The notes beneath the pieces were generated by a model. That model ran no database searches. It was not told the origin of the DNA and was given only the letters and a program-made list of their open reading frames with translations. 64,000 bases of DNA from ZC4RG20 sp963782445 (lineage in GTDB: Bacteria; Pseudomonadota; Gammaproteobacteria; Steroidobacterales; Rariloculaceae): positions 1,984,001 through 2,048,000 of the forward strand of contig CAWAJM010000001.1 of assembly GCA_963782445.1 (NCBI GenBank), in the 5' to 3' direction. A program made the translations under genes and the position numbers. Shown one piece after another: positions 50,830-58,605 of this stretch; the stretch's first letter is position 1; every line of letters begins with the position of its first letter.

Positions 50830-50847
50830 CGCGTCGGCTTGTTCTAA

Positions 50848-50867
50848 TGTAACAGCGTGCTGTTACA
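50848..50867. promoter_or_regulatory. Candidate operator of the TrpR-like regulator
   Basis: Perfect 8-bp inverted repeat TGTAACAG-N4-CTGTTACA. It overlaps the -10 box and the expected transcription start of the minus-strand promoter, 19 nt upstream of the regulator's ATG. The position is that of a classical repressor site. Confidence 0.7.
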
Positions 50868-50893
50868 GTAGTACGGAAACGCTCGTGCGTCAA
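50865..50893 (-). promoter_or_regulatory. Candidate promoter of the regulator-his operon
   Basis: On the minus strand TTGACG (50893-50888) is followed after exactly 17 nt by TACTGT (50870-50865). Transcription would begin near 50857, about 28 nt before the regulator's ATG. Confidence 0.6.
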
Positions 50894-51003
50894 GGCGCGA
50901 CTGCTCGCGGCCCACGCGGCGTTGAGGCGCTCGCGCATTGTTCATGAATGCATTTGGGCGTTTGTGACGGCCGGAGGCGCGCATCGATGGGCCCTTTTCG
51001 GAA

Positions 51004-51103
51004 CGCGCAACAGGGCGTGTTCGGGACCGTGCGCGCCAGGGATGGCGCGCACGGAGCCTTCATGGACGGATTCACGGCGTTCCCGAAAACGCCCTGTTGC
51101 GCG
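51004..51103. repeat. Cruciform-like nested inverted repeat
   Basis: The outer arms CGCGCAACAGGGCGTGTTC... and ...GAAAACGCCCTGTTGCGCG (23 nt each, 51004-51026 and 51081-51103) match except for one base. Inside the loop CCGTGCGCGCC (51027-51037) and GGCGCGCACGG (51044-51054) form a perfect 11-bp hairpin, followed by GAGCCTTCATGGACGGATTC. The element lies between the his regulator promoter and the leuB stop. The inner part resembles an intergenic repeat I recall from other Gammaproteobacteria, without a name. Confidence 0.85.
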
Positions 51104-51160
51104 AGTCTGCGTCCCCGATGTCGCGGGCTATGGCCGTCTTTTCGCCCCAGCCGAAGACGT

Positions 51161-52225
51161 TCAGTCGCGCAGCCGCTCCACCACGGCCTGCCCGAACTCC
51201 CGCGTCCCGACGGGCGTTTGCCCCGCCTCGGCAATGTCGCGCGTCCGCAGCCCAGAGCGCAGGCAGTCCTCGACGGCCCGCTCGACGGCCGCGGCGGCCT
51301 CCTCGGCGCCGAACGCGTGCCGCAGCAGCAGCGCGCCGCTCAGGATCGCGCCGGCCGGGTTGGCGAGGTTGCGGCCCGCGATGTCGGGTGCCGAGCCGTG
51401 GATCGGCTCGTAGAGGCCGCCGGCCCCGTCGCCGAGAGACGCCGAGGGCAGCAGGCCCATGGAACCGGCGAGCATCGAAGCCTCGTCCGTCAGAATGTCG
51501 CCGAACATGTTCTCCGTGACCATCACGTCGAAGTCCGCGGGCCGGCTCAACAGATGCATGGCGGCGGCGTCGACGAGCAGGTGCTCGACCTCGAGGTCCG
51601 GAAACTCCGTGCTGAAGATGCGAGTCGCGACCTGGCGCCACAGGCGCGACGTATCGAGCACGTTGGCCTTGTCCACGGAGGTGATCTTGCCGCGCCGGCC
51701 TTGGGCGAGCCGGGCCGCGACGCGGCAGATGCGCTCGATCTCGGGCACAGTGTACTCGCACGTGTCGTAGGCGGATTCGGTCCCGAGCTCGCGTTTGCCG
51801 AAGTAGATGCCGCCCGTGAGCTCGCGCACGACGACGATGTCGACGCCGTGCAGCTTTTCCGCCTTCAAGGGCGAGGCGGCGGCGAGCTCCGGCAGCGTCT
51901 TGACGGGCCGCAGGTTCGCATAGAGCCCGAGCGCCTTGCGCAGGCCCAGGAGCCCGACTTCCGGGCGCTTCGAGACCGGGATGTCCGCCCACTTCGGGCC
52001 GCCCACGGCGCCGAGGAAGACGGCCTTCGCCCTGCGGCACGCGTCGAGGGTCGCGGCCGGCAGCGGCTCGCCGGCGGCATCGTAGGCCGCGCCGCCGATC
52101 AGCGCTTCCTCGAACTCGAGGTCGAGGCCCGCCGTCCGGCCGGCCGCCTCGAGTACCCGCACGGTCTCGGCCGTGACCTCGGGCCCGACGCCGTCGCCGG
52201 GCAATACGACTACGGTCTCGCTCAT
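51161..52225 (-). CDS. leuB: 3-isopropylmalate dehydrogenase
   Basis: NAD-dependent oxidative decarboxylation in leucine synthesis. 354 residues: VVVLPGDGVGPEVTAETVRV, VRELTGGIYFGKRELG (substrate-binding Arg and Tyr), the metal-binding Asp in MFGDILTDEASMLAGSMGLL, and NAD site GSAPDIAGRNLANPAGAILS. Its ATG overlaps the leuD stop (ATGA); the longer upstream frame is leuD out of frame. Confidence 0.97.
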   Translation of the reverse strand: MSETVVVLPGDGVGPEVTAETVRVLEAAGRTAGLDLEFEEALIGGAAYDAAGEPLPAATLDACRRAKAVFLGAVGGPKWADIPVSKRPEVGLLGLRKALGLYANLRPVKTLPELAAASPLKAEKLHGVDIVVVRELTGGIYFGKRELGTESAYDTCEYTVPEIERICRVAARLAQGRRGKITSVDKANVLDTSRLWRQVATRIFSTEFPDLEVEHLLVDAAAMHLLSRPADFDVMVTENMFGDILTDEASMLAGSMGLLPSASLGDGAGGLYEPIHGSAPDIAGRNLANPAGAILSGALLLRHAFGAEEAAAAVERAVEDCLRSGLRTRDIAEAGQTPVGTREFGQAVVERLRD

Positions 52226-52800
52226 GCCGCGTTCCTTGCCTCGTACTCGGCGATCGCATCCTCCTGCTCGAGCAGGAAGCCGAGCTGGTCGATGCCGTTC
52301 ATGAGGCAGTAGCGGGAGAAGCGGTCGATCGGAAACGCGACCTTGCGGCCGGTCGGCAGCTCGAGCGTCTCCGATTCGAGGTCGATCGTGAGCTCGGCGC
52401 CCGGGTGCTCGAGGAGCCAGGCATGCGTCTCTTTGTCGACGATGATGGGCAGCAGTCCGTTCTTGAGTGAGTTGCCGCGGAAGATGTCGGCGATCTCGGT
52501 GCTGACCACGGCGCGGATGCCGAAATCGAGCAACGCCCATGGGGCGTGCTCGCGCGAGGAGCCGCAGCCGAAATTGTTGCCGCCGACGAGGATGGCCGCG
52601 CCTTGGGCTTCGGGCTTGTTGAGCACGAAGTCGGCCTTCTCCGAGCCGTCCTTGTTGTAGCGCCACTCGCAGAACAGATCCTTGCCGAGACCTTCCTTGC
52701 TCGTAGTGGTCAGAAAGCGTGCCGGGATGATCTGATCGGTGTCGATGTCGTCGTACGGCATCACGACCGTCTTCGAACGCAGTTGTTTGATCGGTTCCAT
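52222..52800 (-). CDS. leuD: 3-isopropylmalate dehydratase small subunit
   Basis: Swivel subunit of isopropylmalate isomerase with LeuC. 192 residues: VVMPYDDIDTDQIIPARFL near the start and GGNNFGCGSSREHAPWALLD near residue 72, which supplies substrate-contacting residues. Seven nt after leuC and overlapping leuB. Confidence 0.97.
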   Translation of the reverse strand: MEPIKQLRSKTVVMPYDDIDTDQIIPARFLTTTSKEGLGKDLFCEWRYNKDGSEKADFVLNKPEAQGAAILVGGNNFGCGSSREHAPWALLDFGIRAVVSTEIADIFRGNSLKNGLLPIIVDKETHAWLLEHPGAELTIDLESETLELPTGRKVAFPIDRFSRYCLMNGIDQLGFLLEQEDAIAEYEARNAA

Positions 52801-52807
52801 GTCCTTC

Positions 52808-54211
52808 TTACCTCATGAGCTCGCGCGGATCGGCTACCTTGCCTGTGACGGCCGTAGCGGCGGCCGTGAGCGGGCTCGCGAGAATCGTGCGCGCGCCGCT
52901 GCCTTGCCGCCCTTCGAAGTTGCGGTTGCTCGTACTGACGGAGAGCTTGCCGCTCGGCACCGTGTCACCGTTCATGCCGATGCACATCGAGCAGCCGGGC
53001 TCGCGCCACTCGCCGCCCGCGGCGCGCACGACCTCGTCGAGGCCCTCGGCCTCGGCCGCGCGCTTAACCTGCGCCGAGCCCGGGACGACGAGCAGGCGCA
53101 CGTGATCCGGGACCTTGCGGCCCTTGAGCAGCGAGGCCGCAGCGCGAAGGTCGCTGAGCCGCCCGTTCGTGCACGAGCCGATGAAGACGACGTCGACGGG
53201 CGTGCCGAGAAGGGGCTTGCCGGACTCTACGTGCATGTAGTCGAGGGCCTTGCGGAAGGCGGCGTCGTTGCCGGCCGGGACCGGCTCGTCGACGGAGATG
53301 ACCATGCCGGGGTTCGTGCCGAAAGTGATCATGGGCTTGAGACTGCCCACGTCGACCGTGACCTCCTTGTCGAAGACCGCGCCTTCCTCGCTCGGCAGCT
53401 GCCGCCAGCGCGCGACGGCCGCATCCCAATCCGCGCCGGTGGGCGCGAAATGGCGGCCGGCGATGTATTCGTAGGTCGTGTCGTCGGGCGCGATGAGGCC
53501 GGCGCGCGCGCCGGCCTCGATCGACATGTTGCAGACCGTCATGCGCTCTTCCATCGTGAGCCCCGAGATCGCTTCGCCGCGATACTCGATGACGTGGCCC
53601 GTGCCGCCGCCGACGCCGATCGTGCCGATGACCTTGAGGATCGCGTCCTTGGCCGTGACGCCGGGCGCGAGATGGCCGCGCAGGCTGATCGCGAGAGTCT
53701 TCGGCTTACGCTGCAGCAGGCACTGCGTCGCAAGCACGTGGCCGACCTCGGTCGTGCCGATGCCGAAGGCGAGGGCGCCAAAGGCGCCGTGCGTGCTCGT
53801 GTGCGAGTCGCCGCAGACGATCGTGCGGCCCGGCTGCGTCGCGCCGAGCTCGGGACCGATGACGTGGACCACGCCGCGCTCGGCGCTGCCAAAGCCGCGC
53901 AGCTCTATCCCGAAGTCCGCGCAGTTCTTCTCCATCTGCCGGACCTGCTTGGCCGCGGCGGGCTCGCTGACGACATCGAGGTCCTTGAGCGACGTGACCG
54001 GCACGGTCGGGATCGAATGGTCCAGCGTCGCGAGGCAGCGGTCGGGGCGGCGCACCTCGAGGCCCTGCTGGCGCAGCAGATCGAAGGCCTGCGGGCTCGT
54101 GACCTCGTGAATCAGGTGCAGGTCGATGTAGAGGATCGCCGGCGTGTCATCGGTTTCGGGCCGAACCACATGGCTCTGCCAGACCTTGTCGAACAACGAG
54201 CGTGCTTGCAT
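52808..54211 (-). CDS. leuC: 3-isopropylmalate dehydratase large subunit
   Basis: Aconitase-family [4Fe-4S] subunit. 467 residues. Cluster cysteines occur in VVFIGSCTNGRLSDLRAA and EPGCSMCIGMNGDTVPSG; ILYIDLHLIHEVTSPQAFDL near the start and CGDSHTSTHGAFGALAFGIG are family signatures. The start at 54211 follows the GGGGTCAGAGCCC repeat that separates it from ilvE. Probably read from the ilvC promoter unless the repeat terminates. Confidence 0.97.
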   Translation of the reverse strand: MQARSLFDKVWQSHVVRPETDDTPAILYIDLHLIHEVTSPQAFDLLRQQGLEVRRPDRCLATLDHSIPTVPVTSLKDLDVVSEPAAAKQVRQMEKNCADFGIELRGFGSAERGVVHVIGPELGATQPGRTIVCGDSHTSTHGAFGALAFGIGTTEVGHVLATQCLLQRKPKTLAISLRGHLAPGVTAKDAILKVIGTIGVGGGTGHVIEYRGEAISGLTMEERMTVCNMSIEAGARAGLIAPDDTTYEYIAGRHFAPTGADWDAAVARWRQLPSEEGAVFDKEVTVDVGSLKPMITFGTNPGMVISVDEPVPAGNDAAFRKALDYMHVESGKPLLGTPVDVVFIGSCTNGRLSDLRAAASLLKGRKVPDHVRLLVVPGSAQVKRAAEAEGLDEVVRAAGGEWREPGCSMCIGMNGDTVPSGKLSVSTSNRNFEGRQGSGARTILASPLTAAATAVTGKVADPRELMR

Positions 54212-54245
54212 GGATGCGCTTCCGTTTCAGAGAAAATGACAAGAC

Positions 54246-54331
54246 AAAAAAAGGGGTCAGAGCCCTTTTTCGCTACCGCCCCGGGCCTCGAGCCGTCACC
54301 TTCGAAAAAGGGCTCTGACCCCTTTTTTTTG
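54246..54331. repeat. GGGGTCAGAGCCC double palindrome, copy 2
   Basis: The same arms as the copy at 33203: AAAAAAAGGGGTCAGAGCCC plus TTTTTCG, and CGAAAAAGGGCTCTGACCCC plus TTTTTTTT, with a different GC-rich spacer. It lies between ilvE and leuC in a same-direction gene series. The hairpin plus U-run on either strand could act as a terminator or polarity element. Confidence 0.9.
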
Positions 54332-54333
54332 TT

Positions 54334-55302
54334 TCAGACCGCGACCGTCCGGTCGGCCTGGGCCTTACCGTCCGCCGCGATCGGCTCGAGCCAACCCCAA
54401 CGATCTTCCGTCGAGCCGTCGAACAGGCCGAAGAAACAGTTCTGCAGCCGCTCCGTGATGGGCCCTCGCCGGCCCTCGCCGACGGTGATGCGGTCCACCG
54501 ATCGCACGGGCGTGATCTCGGCCGCGGAGCCCGTAAGGAACACCTCGTCCGCGATGTAGAGCCATTCGCGCGGAATGTTCTGCTCGACGACGCGCAGGCC
54601 GAGCGATTCGGCGAGATCGATGACCGTGGCGCGCGTGAGGCCGGCCAGGATCGAGGCCGCGACGGGGGGCGTGTGGAGGACGCCGCCCTGGACCAGGAAC
54701 AGGTTCTCGCCGGCGCCTTCGCTGACGAAGCCCTGGCTGTTCAGCGCGAGCCCCTCGGCGAAGCCGAGCCGGCGCGCCTCGAGCGTGACGAGCAGGCTCG
54801 AGAGATAGTTGCCGCCCGCCTTGGCCATGGCCGGCACGGTGTTCGGTGCGACGCGCTGCCACGACGAGACGCACACGTCGACGCCGTTCTCGAGCCCGCC
54901 TTCGCCCAGATAGGAGCCCCACTCCCAGGCCGCGACCGAGCAGCGCGCCGGCTCCTCGGGATTGCCCGCGACCCCCATTTCGCCGTAGCCGCGAAACGCG
55001 ATGGGCCGGATATAGGCGCCGCGATTGAGCTCGTTCGCGCGCACGACCTCCTTGCTGGCCTCGACGAGCTGCTCGAGCGTATACGGGATCTTGAGGCGGT
55101 ACACCTTCCCGGAATTCAGCAGACGCTGAATGTGATCGGTCAAGCGAAAGCCCATTAGCCCTTCGGGCGTGTCGTAGACGCGCACGCCCTCGAACACGGA
55201 CGAACCGTAGTGCAGCGCATGGCTCAGCACGTGCACCGTGGCCTCGGCCCAAGGCACCAACTTACCCTCGTGCCAGATGAAACGACTTGTCTTGAGGGGC
55301 AT
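54334..55302 (-). CDS. ilvE: Branched-chain amino-acid aminotransferase
   Basis: PLP fold-IV aminotransferase for Val, Leu and Ile. 322 residues: VHVLSHALHYGSSVFEGVRV, YIRPIAFRGYGEMGV, the PLP lysine in PAMAKAGGNYLSSLLVTLEA near residue 168, GFVSEGAGENLFLVQGG, and FLTGSAAEITPVRSVDRITV. The C-terminus STEDRWGWLEP matches E. coli IlvE. About 120 nt after ilvC. Confidence 0.96.
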   Translation of the reverse strand: MPLKTSRFIWHEGKLVPWAEATVHVLSHALHYGSSVFEGVRVYDTPEGLMGFRLTDHIQRLLNSGKVYRLKIPYTLEQLVEASKEVVRANELNRGAYIRPIAFRGYGEMGVAGNPEEPARCSVAAWEWGSYLGEGGLENGVDVCVSSWQRVAPNTVPAMAKAGGNYLSSLLVTLEARRLGFAEGLALNSQGFVSEGAGENLFLVQGGVLHTPPVAASILAGLTRATVIDLAESLGLRVVEQNIPREWLYIADEVFLTGSAAEITPVRSVDRITVGEGRRGPITERLQNCFFGLFDGSTEDRWGWLEPIAADGKAQADRTVAV

Positions 55303-55419
55303 CCCGTTGATCTCCGTGCTAGGGGCGGCGAGGGCCTCGACGCTCGGCGCCAGCTGGGGGCGCTGATTATATTCGACCCCCGCTGGAACCTCACCCCGAG
55401 GCCGCCCGCCGCGCCGGCC

Positions 55420-56406
55420 TCACTCCTGAAGCCAGCTCATGCGGCTGCGCAGCTCGCGCCCGACCTTCTCGAGGTCGCGATCGAGATCCTCATCCAGCAG
55501 CCGCTTGTAGTTCTTTAGACCGCTCTGGTTCTCCTTGATCCACTCGTCTGCGAATTGGCCGTCCTGGATTTCCTTGAGCACCTGGCGCATGTTGTCCTTG
55601 ACGTGGGCGTCGACGATGCGCGGCCCGCGCGTGAGGTCGCCGAATTTCGCCGTCTCGCTGATGAACTCGTGCATTTTCTTGAGGCCGCCCTCGTGCAGCA
55701 GATCCACGATGAGCTTGACCTCGTGCATGCACTCGAAATAGGCGACTTCCGGCTGATAACCCGCCTCGACGAGCGTCTCGAAACCGCGGACGATGAGCTC
55801 CGTCAGGCCGCCGCACAGCACGGCCTGCTCGCCGAACAGGTCCGTCTCGGTTTCTTCGCCGAAGGTCGTCGTGAGGACGCCGCCGCGCGTGCCGCCGATG
55901 CCGTGCGCGTAGGCGAGGGCGCGGGCCTGGGCGTTGCCGGTCGCATCCTGCGCGACGGCCATGAGGCAGGGCACGCCGCGGCCGGCTTCGTATTGACGGC
56001 GCACGAGGTCGCCCGGCCCCTTCGGCGCGATGAGCACGACGTCGAGGTCGGCCCGCGGCTCGATCTGCTTGAAGTGAATGTTGAAGCCATGGGCGAACAG
56101 CAGCGTCGCACCCTTCTTGAGCGCCGGCTCGATGTCCTTGTAGAGCTGGGCCTGCGCCATGTCTGGCACGAGGAATGCGACGAGCCCGGCGCCTTCGACG
56201 GCCTCGCGCGGAGCGACGACCTTGAAGCCGTCGCGCGCGGCCTTCGCCGACGTCGCGCCGCCGGGCCGCAGGCCGACGACGACGTCGAAGCCCGAGTCAC
56301 GCAGGTTCATCGCATGGGCGCGCCCCTGGCTTCCGTAGCCGAGGACCGCGAGCCGTTCGCCGGCGAGCGCTTCGGGCCGGGCGTCGGATTCCACAAACAG
56401 TTGCAT
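55420..56406 (-). CDS. ilvC: Ketol-acid reductoisomerase, class I
   Basis: NADPH- and Mg-dependent reductoisomerase of branched-chain synthesis. 328 residues, short (class I) type. The Rossmann loop is LAVLGYGSQGRAHAMNLRDS with the beta2-alphaB loop VVVGLRPGGATSAK suggesting NADPH preference; VLIAPKGPGDLVRRQYEAGR and metal-binding DLFGEQAVLCGGLTELIVRG and EVAYFECMHEVKLIVDLLHE follow. ATG at 56406 with GAGGAA 4-5 nt upstream. First gene after the attenuator-like leader. ilvBN/ilvIH and leuA are not in the window. Confidence 0.97.
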   Translation of the reverse strand: MQLFVESDARPEALAGERLAVLGYGSQGRAHAMNLRDSGFDVVVGLRPGGATSAKAARDGFKVVAPREAVEGAGLVAFLVPDMAQAQLYKDIEPALKKGATLLFAHGFNIHFKQIEPRADLDVVLIAPKGPGDLVRRQYEAGRGVPCLMAVAQDATGNAQARALAYAHGIGGTRGGVLTTTFGEETETDLFGEQAVLCGGLTELIVRGFETLVEAGYQPEVAYFECMHEVKLIVDLLHEGGLKKMHEFISETAKFGDLTRGPRIVDAHVKDNMRQVLKEIQDGQFADEWIKENQSGLKNYKRLLDEDLDRDLEKVGRELRSRMSWLQE

Positions 56407-56456
56407 TGCATTTCCTCTTTAGAATGTCTCGTGCGCAGCGGCGCCTGCAGGCCGCC

Positions 56457-56491
56457 AAAAAAAAACCCCGCAGCCTTTCGGGTGCGGGGTT
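56457..56491 (-). terminator. Intrinsic terminator / attenuator in the ilvC leader
   Basis: On the minus strand AACCCCGCA and TGCGGGGTT form a perfect 9-bp stem with a 10-nt loop, directly followed by an uninterrupted T9 run, 50-60 nt before the ilvC ATG. Upstream, GGTGCGGG (56529-56522) can pair over 8 bp with CCCGCACC in the 5' arm and loop, which would prevent the terminator. Confidence 0.85.
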
Positions 56492-56509
56492 TCGACTCAG
56501 GCTTCTTCG

Positions 56510-56581
56510 TCAAGCCACGCGCCCGCACCGGCCGGCATGCAGCCATACGGCAAGGCGCGGAGCGAAGCGAAATTTACTCAT
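56510..56581 (-). CDS. Putative leader peptide of the ilvC operon
   Basis: 23 codons, beginning ATGAGTAAATTTCGCTTC and ending in TGA 19 nt before the terminator stem. The peptide contains the segment RLAVWLHAG; its Leu-CTT and Val-GTA codons are uncommon in this GC-rich genome, but there is no run of branched-chain codons. The antiterminator word GGTGCGGG lies within its last codons, as expected for ribosome-controlled attenuation. The ribosome binding site is weak (GACCGAG). A shorter ATG (MIIPFF..., at the -10 region) is upstream. Confidence 0.5.
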   Translation of the reverse strand: MSKFRFAPRLAVWLHAGRCGRVA

Positions 56582-56607
56582 CTCGGTCTGTCGGGATGAA
56601 AAATGGA

Positions 56608-56636
56608 ATGATCATAAAAACTGCAAACTATGTCAA
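56608..56636 (-). promoter_or_regulatory. Candidate promoter of the ilvC operon
   Basis: Minus-strand TTGACA (56636-56631) is a perfect -35 box; 17 nt further lies GATCAT (56613-56608), with an overlapping TATGAT at a shorter 14-nt spacing. The DNA around it is AT-rich, unlike its surroundings. A transcript from here would include the leader ORF and attenuator. Confidence 0.65.
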
Positions 56637-56945
56637 CGCCTTAGCACCGCGGCACCGGGGCCGATAGGGGAGGGCCGCCCTGGCCCGACGGCTGGCGCAT
56701 CCGCCATTCTTCTTAAGGAATCGAGCGCAAGGTGTTCATCGGCTTGAGCGGAGGGTCTTCGACGGCGCTATCGAAGGCCACGCGCCGTTTGCGTTATCCT
56801 GGCTGGCGCGAGGCAGTGGATTCGGTACCCCGAAAACGAGCAGAATCGCGTGCAGCGGCTGCGGAAGGCGAGGCGCGGGGCCTACCCGCATTGCCCTCGC
56901 CGTGGGTGGCTGGTTAAGGTCGGTAAGAAGAAGGAGAACCGAGCA
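56637..56945. other. Divergent spacer between ilvC leader and peroxiredoxin gene
   Basis: 309 nt without a recognisable gene. AAGGAG at its right end is the peroxiredoxin ribosome binding site. A TTTGCGTTATCCT stretch near 56789 could be part of a promoter, but I cannot place both boxes. Confidence 0.4.
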
Positions 56946-57428
56946 ATGAGCATTCAGGTCGGCGACAAGATGCCGCAGGGACAGTTCACGGTCATGGGCG
57001 CGGACGGGCCGCAGCCCTTGTCGGCGGACGAGCTTTTCAAGGGAAAGAAGGTCGTGCTTTTCTCGGTGCCGGGGGCCTTCACCCCGACCTGCTCCGCCAA
57101 GCATCTGCCGGGCTTCGTCGAGAAGGCCGACGAGCTCAAGTCCAAGGGCGTGGATACGATCGCGTGCCTGGCCGTCAACGACGTGTTCGTGATGTCGGCG
57201 TGGGGCAAGTCCGCGAACGTGGGCGACAAGGTCGTGATGCTGGCCGACGGTAACGGCGAGTATGCCGCGAAGCTCGGCCTCGAGCTCGACGCGAGCAAAT
57301 TCGGCATGGGCACGCGCAGCCAGCGCTTCTCGCTCATCGTGAACGACGGCGTCGTCGAGCAGGTCAACATCGAGCCCCCGGGGGCCTTCGGAGTCAGCTC
57401 GGCGGAGACGGCGCTGTCGCAGCTGTAG
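56946..57428 (+). CDS. Peroxiredoxin (Prx5/AhpE-like, glutathione-type)
   Basis: 160-residue thiol peroxidase. The peroxidatic Cys is in VPGAFTPTCSAKHLPGF at residue 49; TIACLAVNDVFVMSAWGKSA carries a second Cys (about 75), and RSQRFSLIVNDGVVEQVNIE is the conserved Arg region. This pattern is Prx5-type, usually reduced by glutaredoxin/glutathione. AAGGAG with 9-nt spacing fixes the ATG at 56946. Precedes gcvT by about 50 nt; the combination is probably one transcription unit. Confidence 0.93.
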   Translation: MSIQVGDKMPQGQFTVMGADGPQPLSADELFKGKKVVLFSVPGAFTPTCSAKHLPGFVEKADELKSKGVDTIACLAVNDVFVMSAWGKSANVGDKVVMLADGNGEYAAKLGLELDASKFGMGTRSQRFSLIVNDGVVEQVNIEPPGAFGVSSAETALSQL

Positions 57429-57477
57429 GGATGGCGTCGCCGCGGCTTCGAGGGCACACCGAGCGCGGCGCGTGACC

Positions 57478-58575
57478 ATGCAGCCTGAAGCCGGCCTCCG
57501 CAAGACGGCGCTCTTCGACGAGCACGTGCGCGCGGGCGCGAAAATGGTCCCGTTCGCCGGCTGGGCCATGCCGCTGCACTACGGCTCGCAGATCGAGGAG
57601 CACCACGCGGTCCGCAGGGCGGCCGGCGTCTTCAACGTCTCCCATATGGGCATCGTCGACGTGAGCGGCGAGCCGGCCGTCCGCCTGCTGCGCCGCGTGC
57701 TCGCCAACGATCCGGCCAGGCTCAAGCGCCCCGATACGGCGCTCTACAGCTGCCTGCTCGACGAGCACGCGGGCGTCCTCGACGACCTCATCGTCTACCG
57801 GATCGGCGAGAGCGATTACCGGCTCGTCGTGAACGCGGCCACGTGCGCGAAGGATCTCGCCTGGCTCGGCACCCACGCCGGCGGCCAGCCGGGGCTCGCC
57901 CTCGCGCCGCGCGAGGACCTCGGCCTGCTGGCCGTGCAGGGCCCCCGAGCGGGCGTCGTGCTCGCGCACGTCATGCCGCTGCACGGCGCGGCGCTCGGGC
58001 ACATGCGGCCGTTCGAGATCCTGCAGCTCGACGAGGACGGCTGGGCAGCGCGCACGGGCTACACGGGCGAGGACGGCTGGGAGCTCATGCTGCCCCGCAG
58101 ACGCCTCGCCGGGCTCTGGCGCGGGTTGCTCGGTGCCGGCGCCGTGGCCTGCGGCCTCGGCGCGCGTGACACGCTGCGCCTCGAGGCCGGGCTCAATCTC
58201 TACGGTCAGGACATGGACGAGTCGGTCACCCCGTTCGAGTGCGGCCTCGGCTGGGCGGTCGCCCTCGAACCCGCCGAGCGGGACTTCGTGGGCCGCAAGG
58301 CGCTCGAGCAGGCGGTGCCGCGTTTCCGGCGCGCCGGGCTCGTGCTCGAGGAGCGCGCCGTGTTGAGGGCCGGGCAGCCCGTCGCGACGAGCGCCGGCCC
58401 CGGTGCGGTCACGAGCGGCGGGTTCTCGCCCACGCTCGGCCGCTCAATCGGCCTCGCGCGCGTGCCGAGCGAGGCGGGCAGCGGGGACTGGCACGTCGAG
58501 ATCCGCGGCAGGTCGCTGCCCGTGCGCGCCGTCGAGCCGCCGTTCGTGCGCCGCGGCCGGATACTCGTTTCGTGA
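57478..58575 (+). CDS. gcvT: Aminomethyltransferase (glycine cleavage T protein)
   Basis: Transfers the methylene group from lipoyl-H protein to tetrahydrofolate, releasing ammonia. 365 residues: LRKTALFDEHVRAGAKMVPF with AGWAMPLHYG, FNVSHMGIVDVSGEPAVRLL (folate-binding Asp region), RTGYTGEDGWELMLPRR and GARDTLRLEAGLNLYGQDMD with the catalytic Asp region. ATG at 57478 or GTG at 57472; no strong ribosome binding site. No glycine riboswitch fits in the short gap upstream. Confidence 0.95.
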   Translation: MQPEAGLRKTALFDEHVRAGAKMVPFAGWAMPLHYGSQIEEHHAVRRAAGVFNVSHMGIVDVSGEPAVRLLRRVLANDPARLKRPDTALYSCLLDEHAGVLDDLIVYRIGESDYRLVVNAATCAKDLAWLGTHAGGQPGLALAPREDLGLLAVQGPRAGVVLAHVMPLHGAALGHMRPFEILQLDEDGWAARTGYTGEDGWELMLPRRRLAGLWRGLLGAGAVACGLGARDTLRLEAGLNLYGQDMDESVTPFECGLGWAVALEPAERDFVGRKALEQAVPRFRRAGLVLEERAVLRAGQPVATSAGPGAVTSGGFSPTLGRSIGLARVPSEAGSGDWHVEIRGRSLPVRAVEPPFVRRGRILVS

Positions 58576-58605
58576 CGCGACAGGCTGGCAAGCGGTGAGG
58601 GCCCC

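Noticed and set aside
52739..54559. 606-residue frame opposite leuC-ilvE
   Set aside because: Antisense of conserved enzymes and reads through the palindromic repeat.
57429..57477. Glycine riboswitch before gcvT
   Set aside because: The gap is only about 50 nt, too short for an aptamer, and no GGAGAG-type core is seen.
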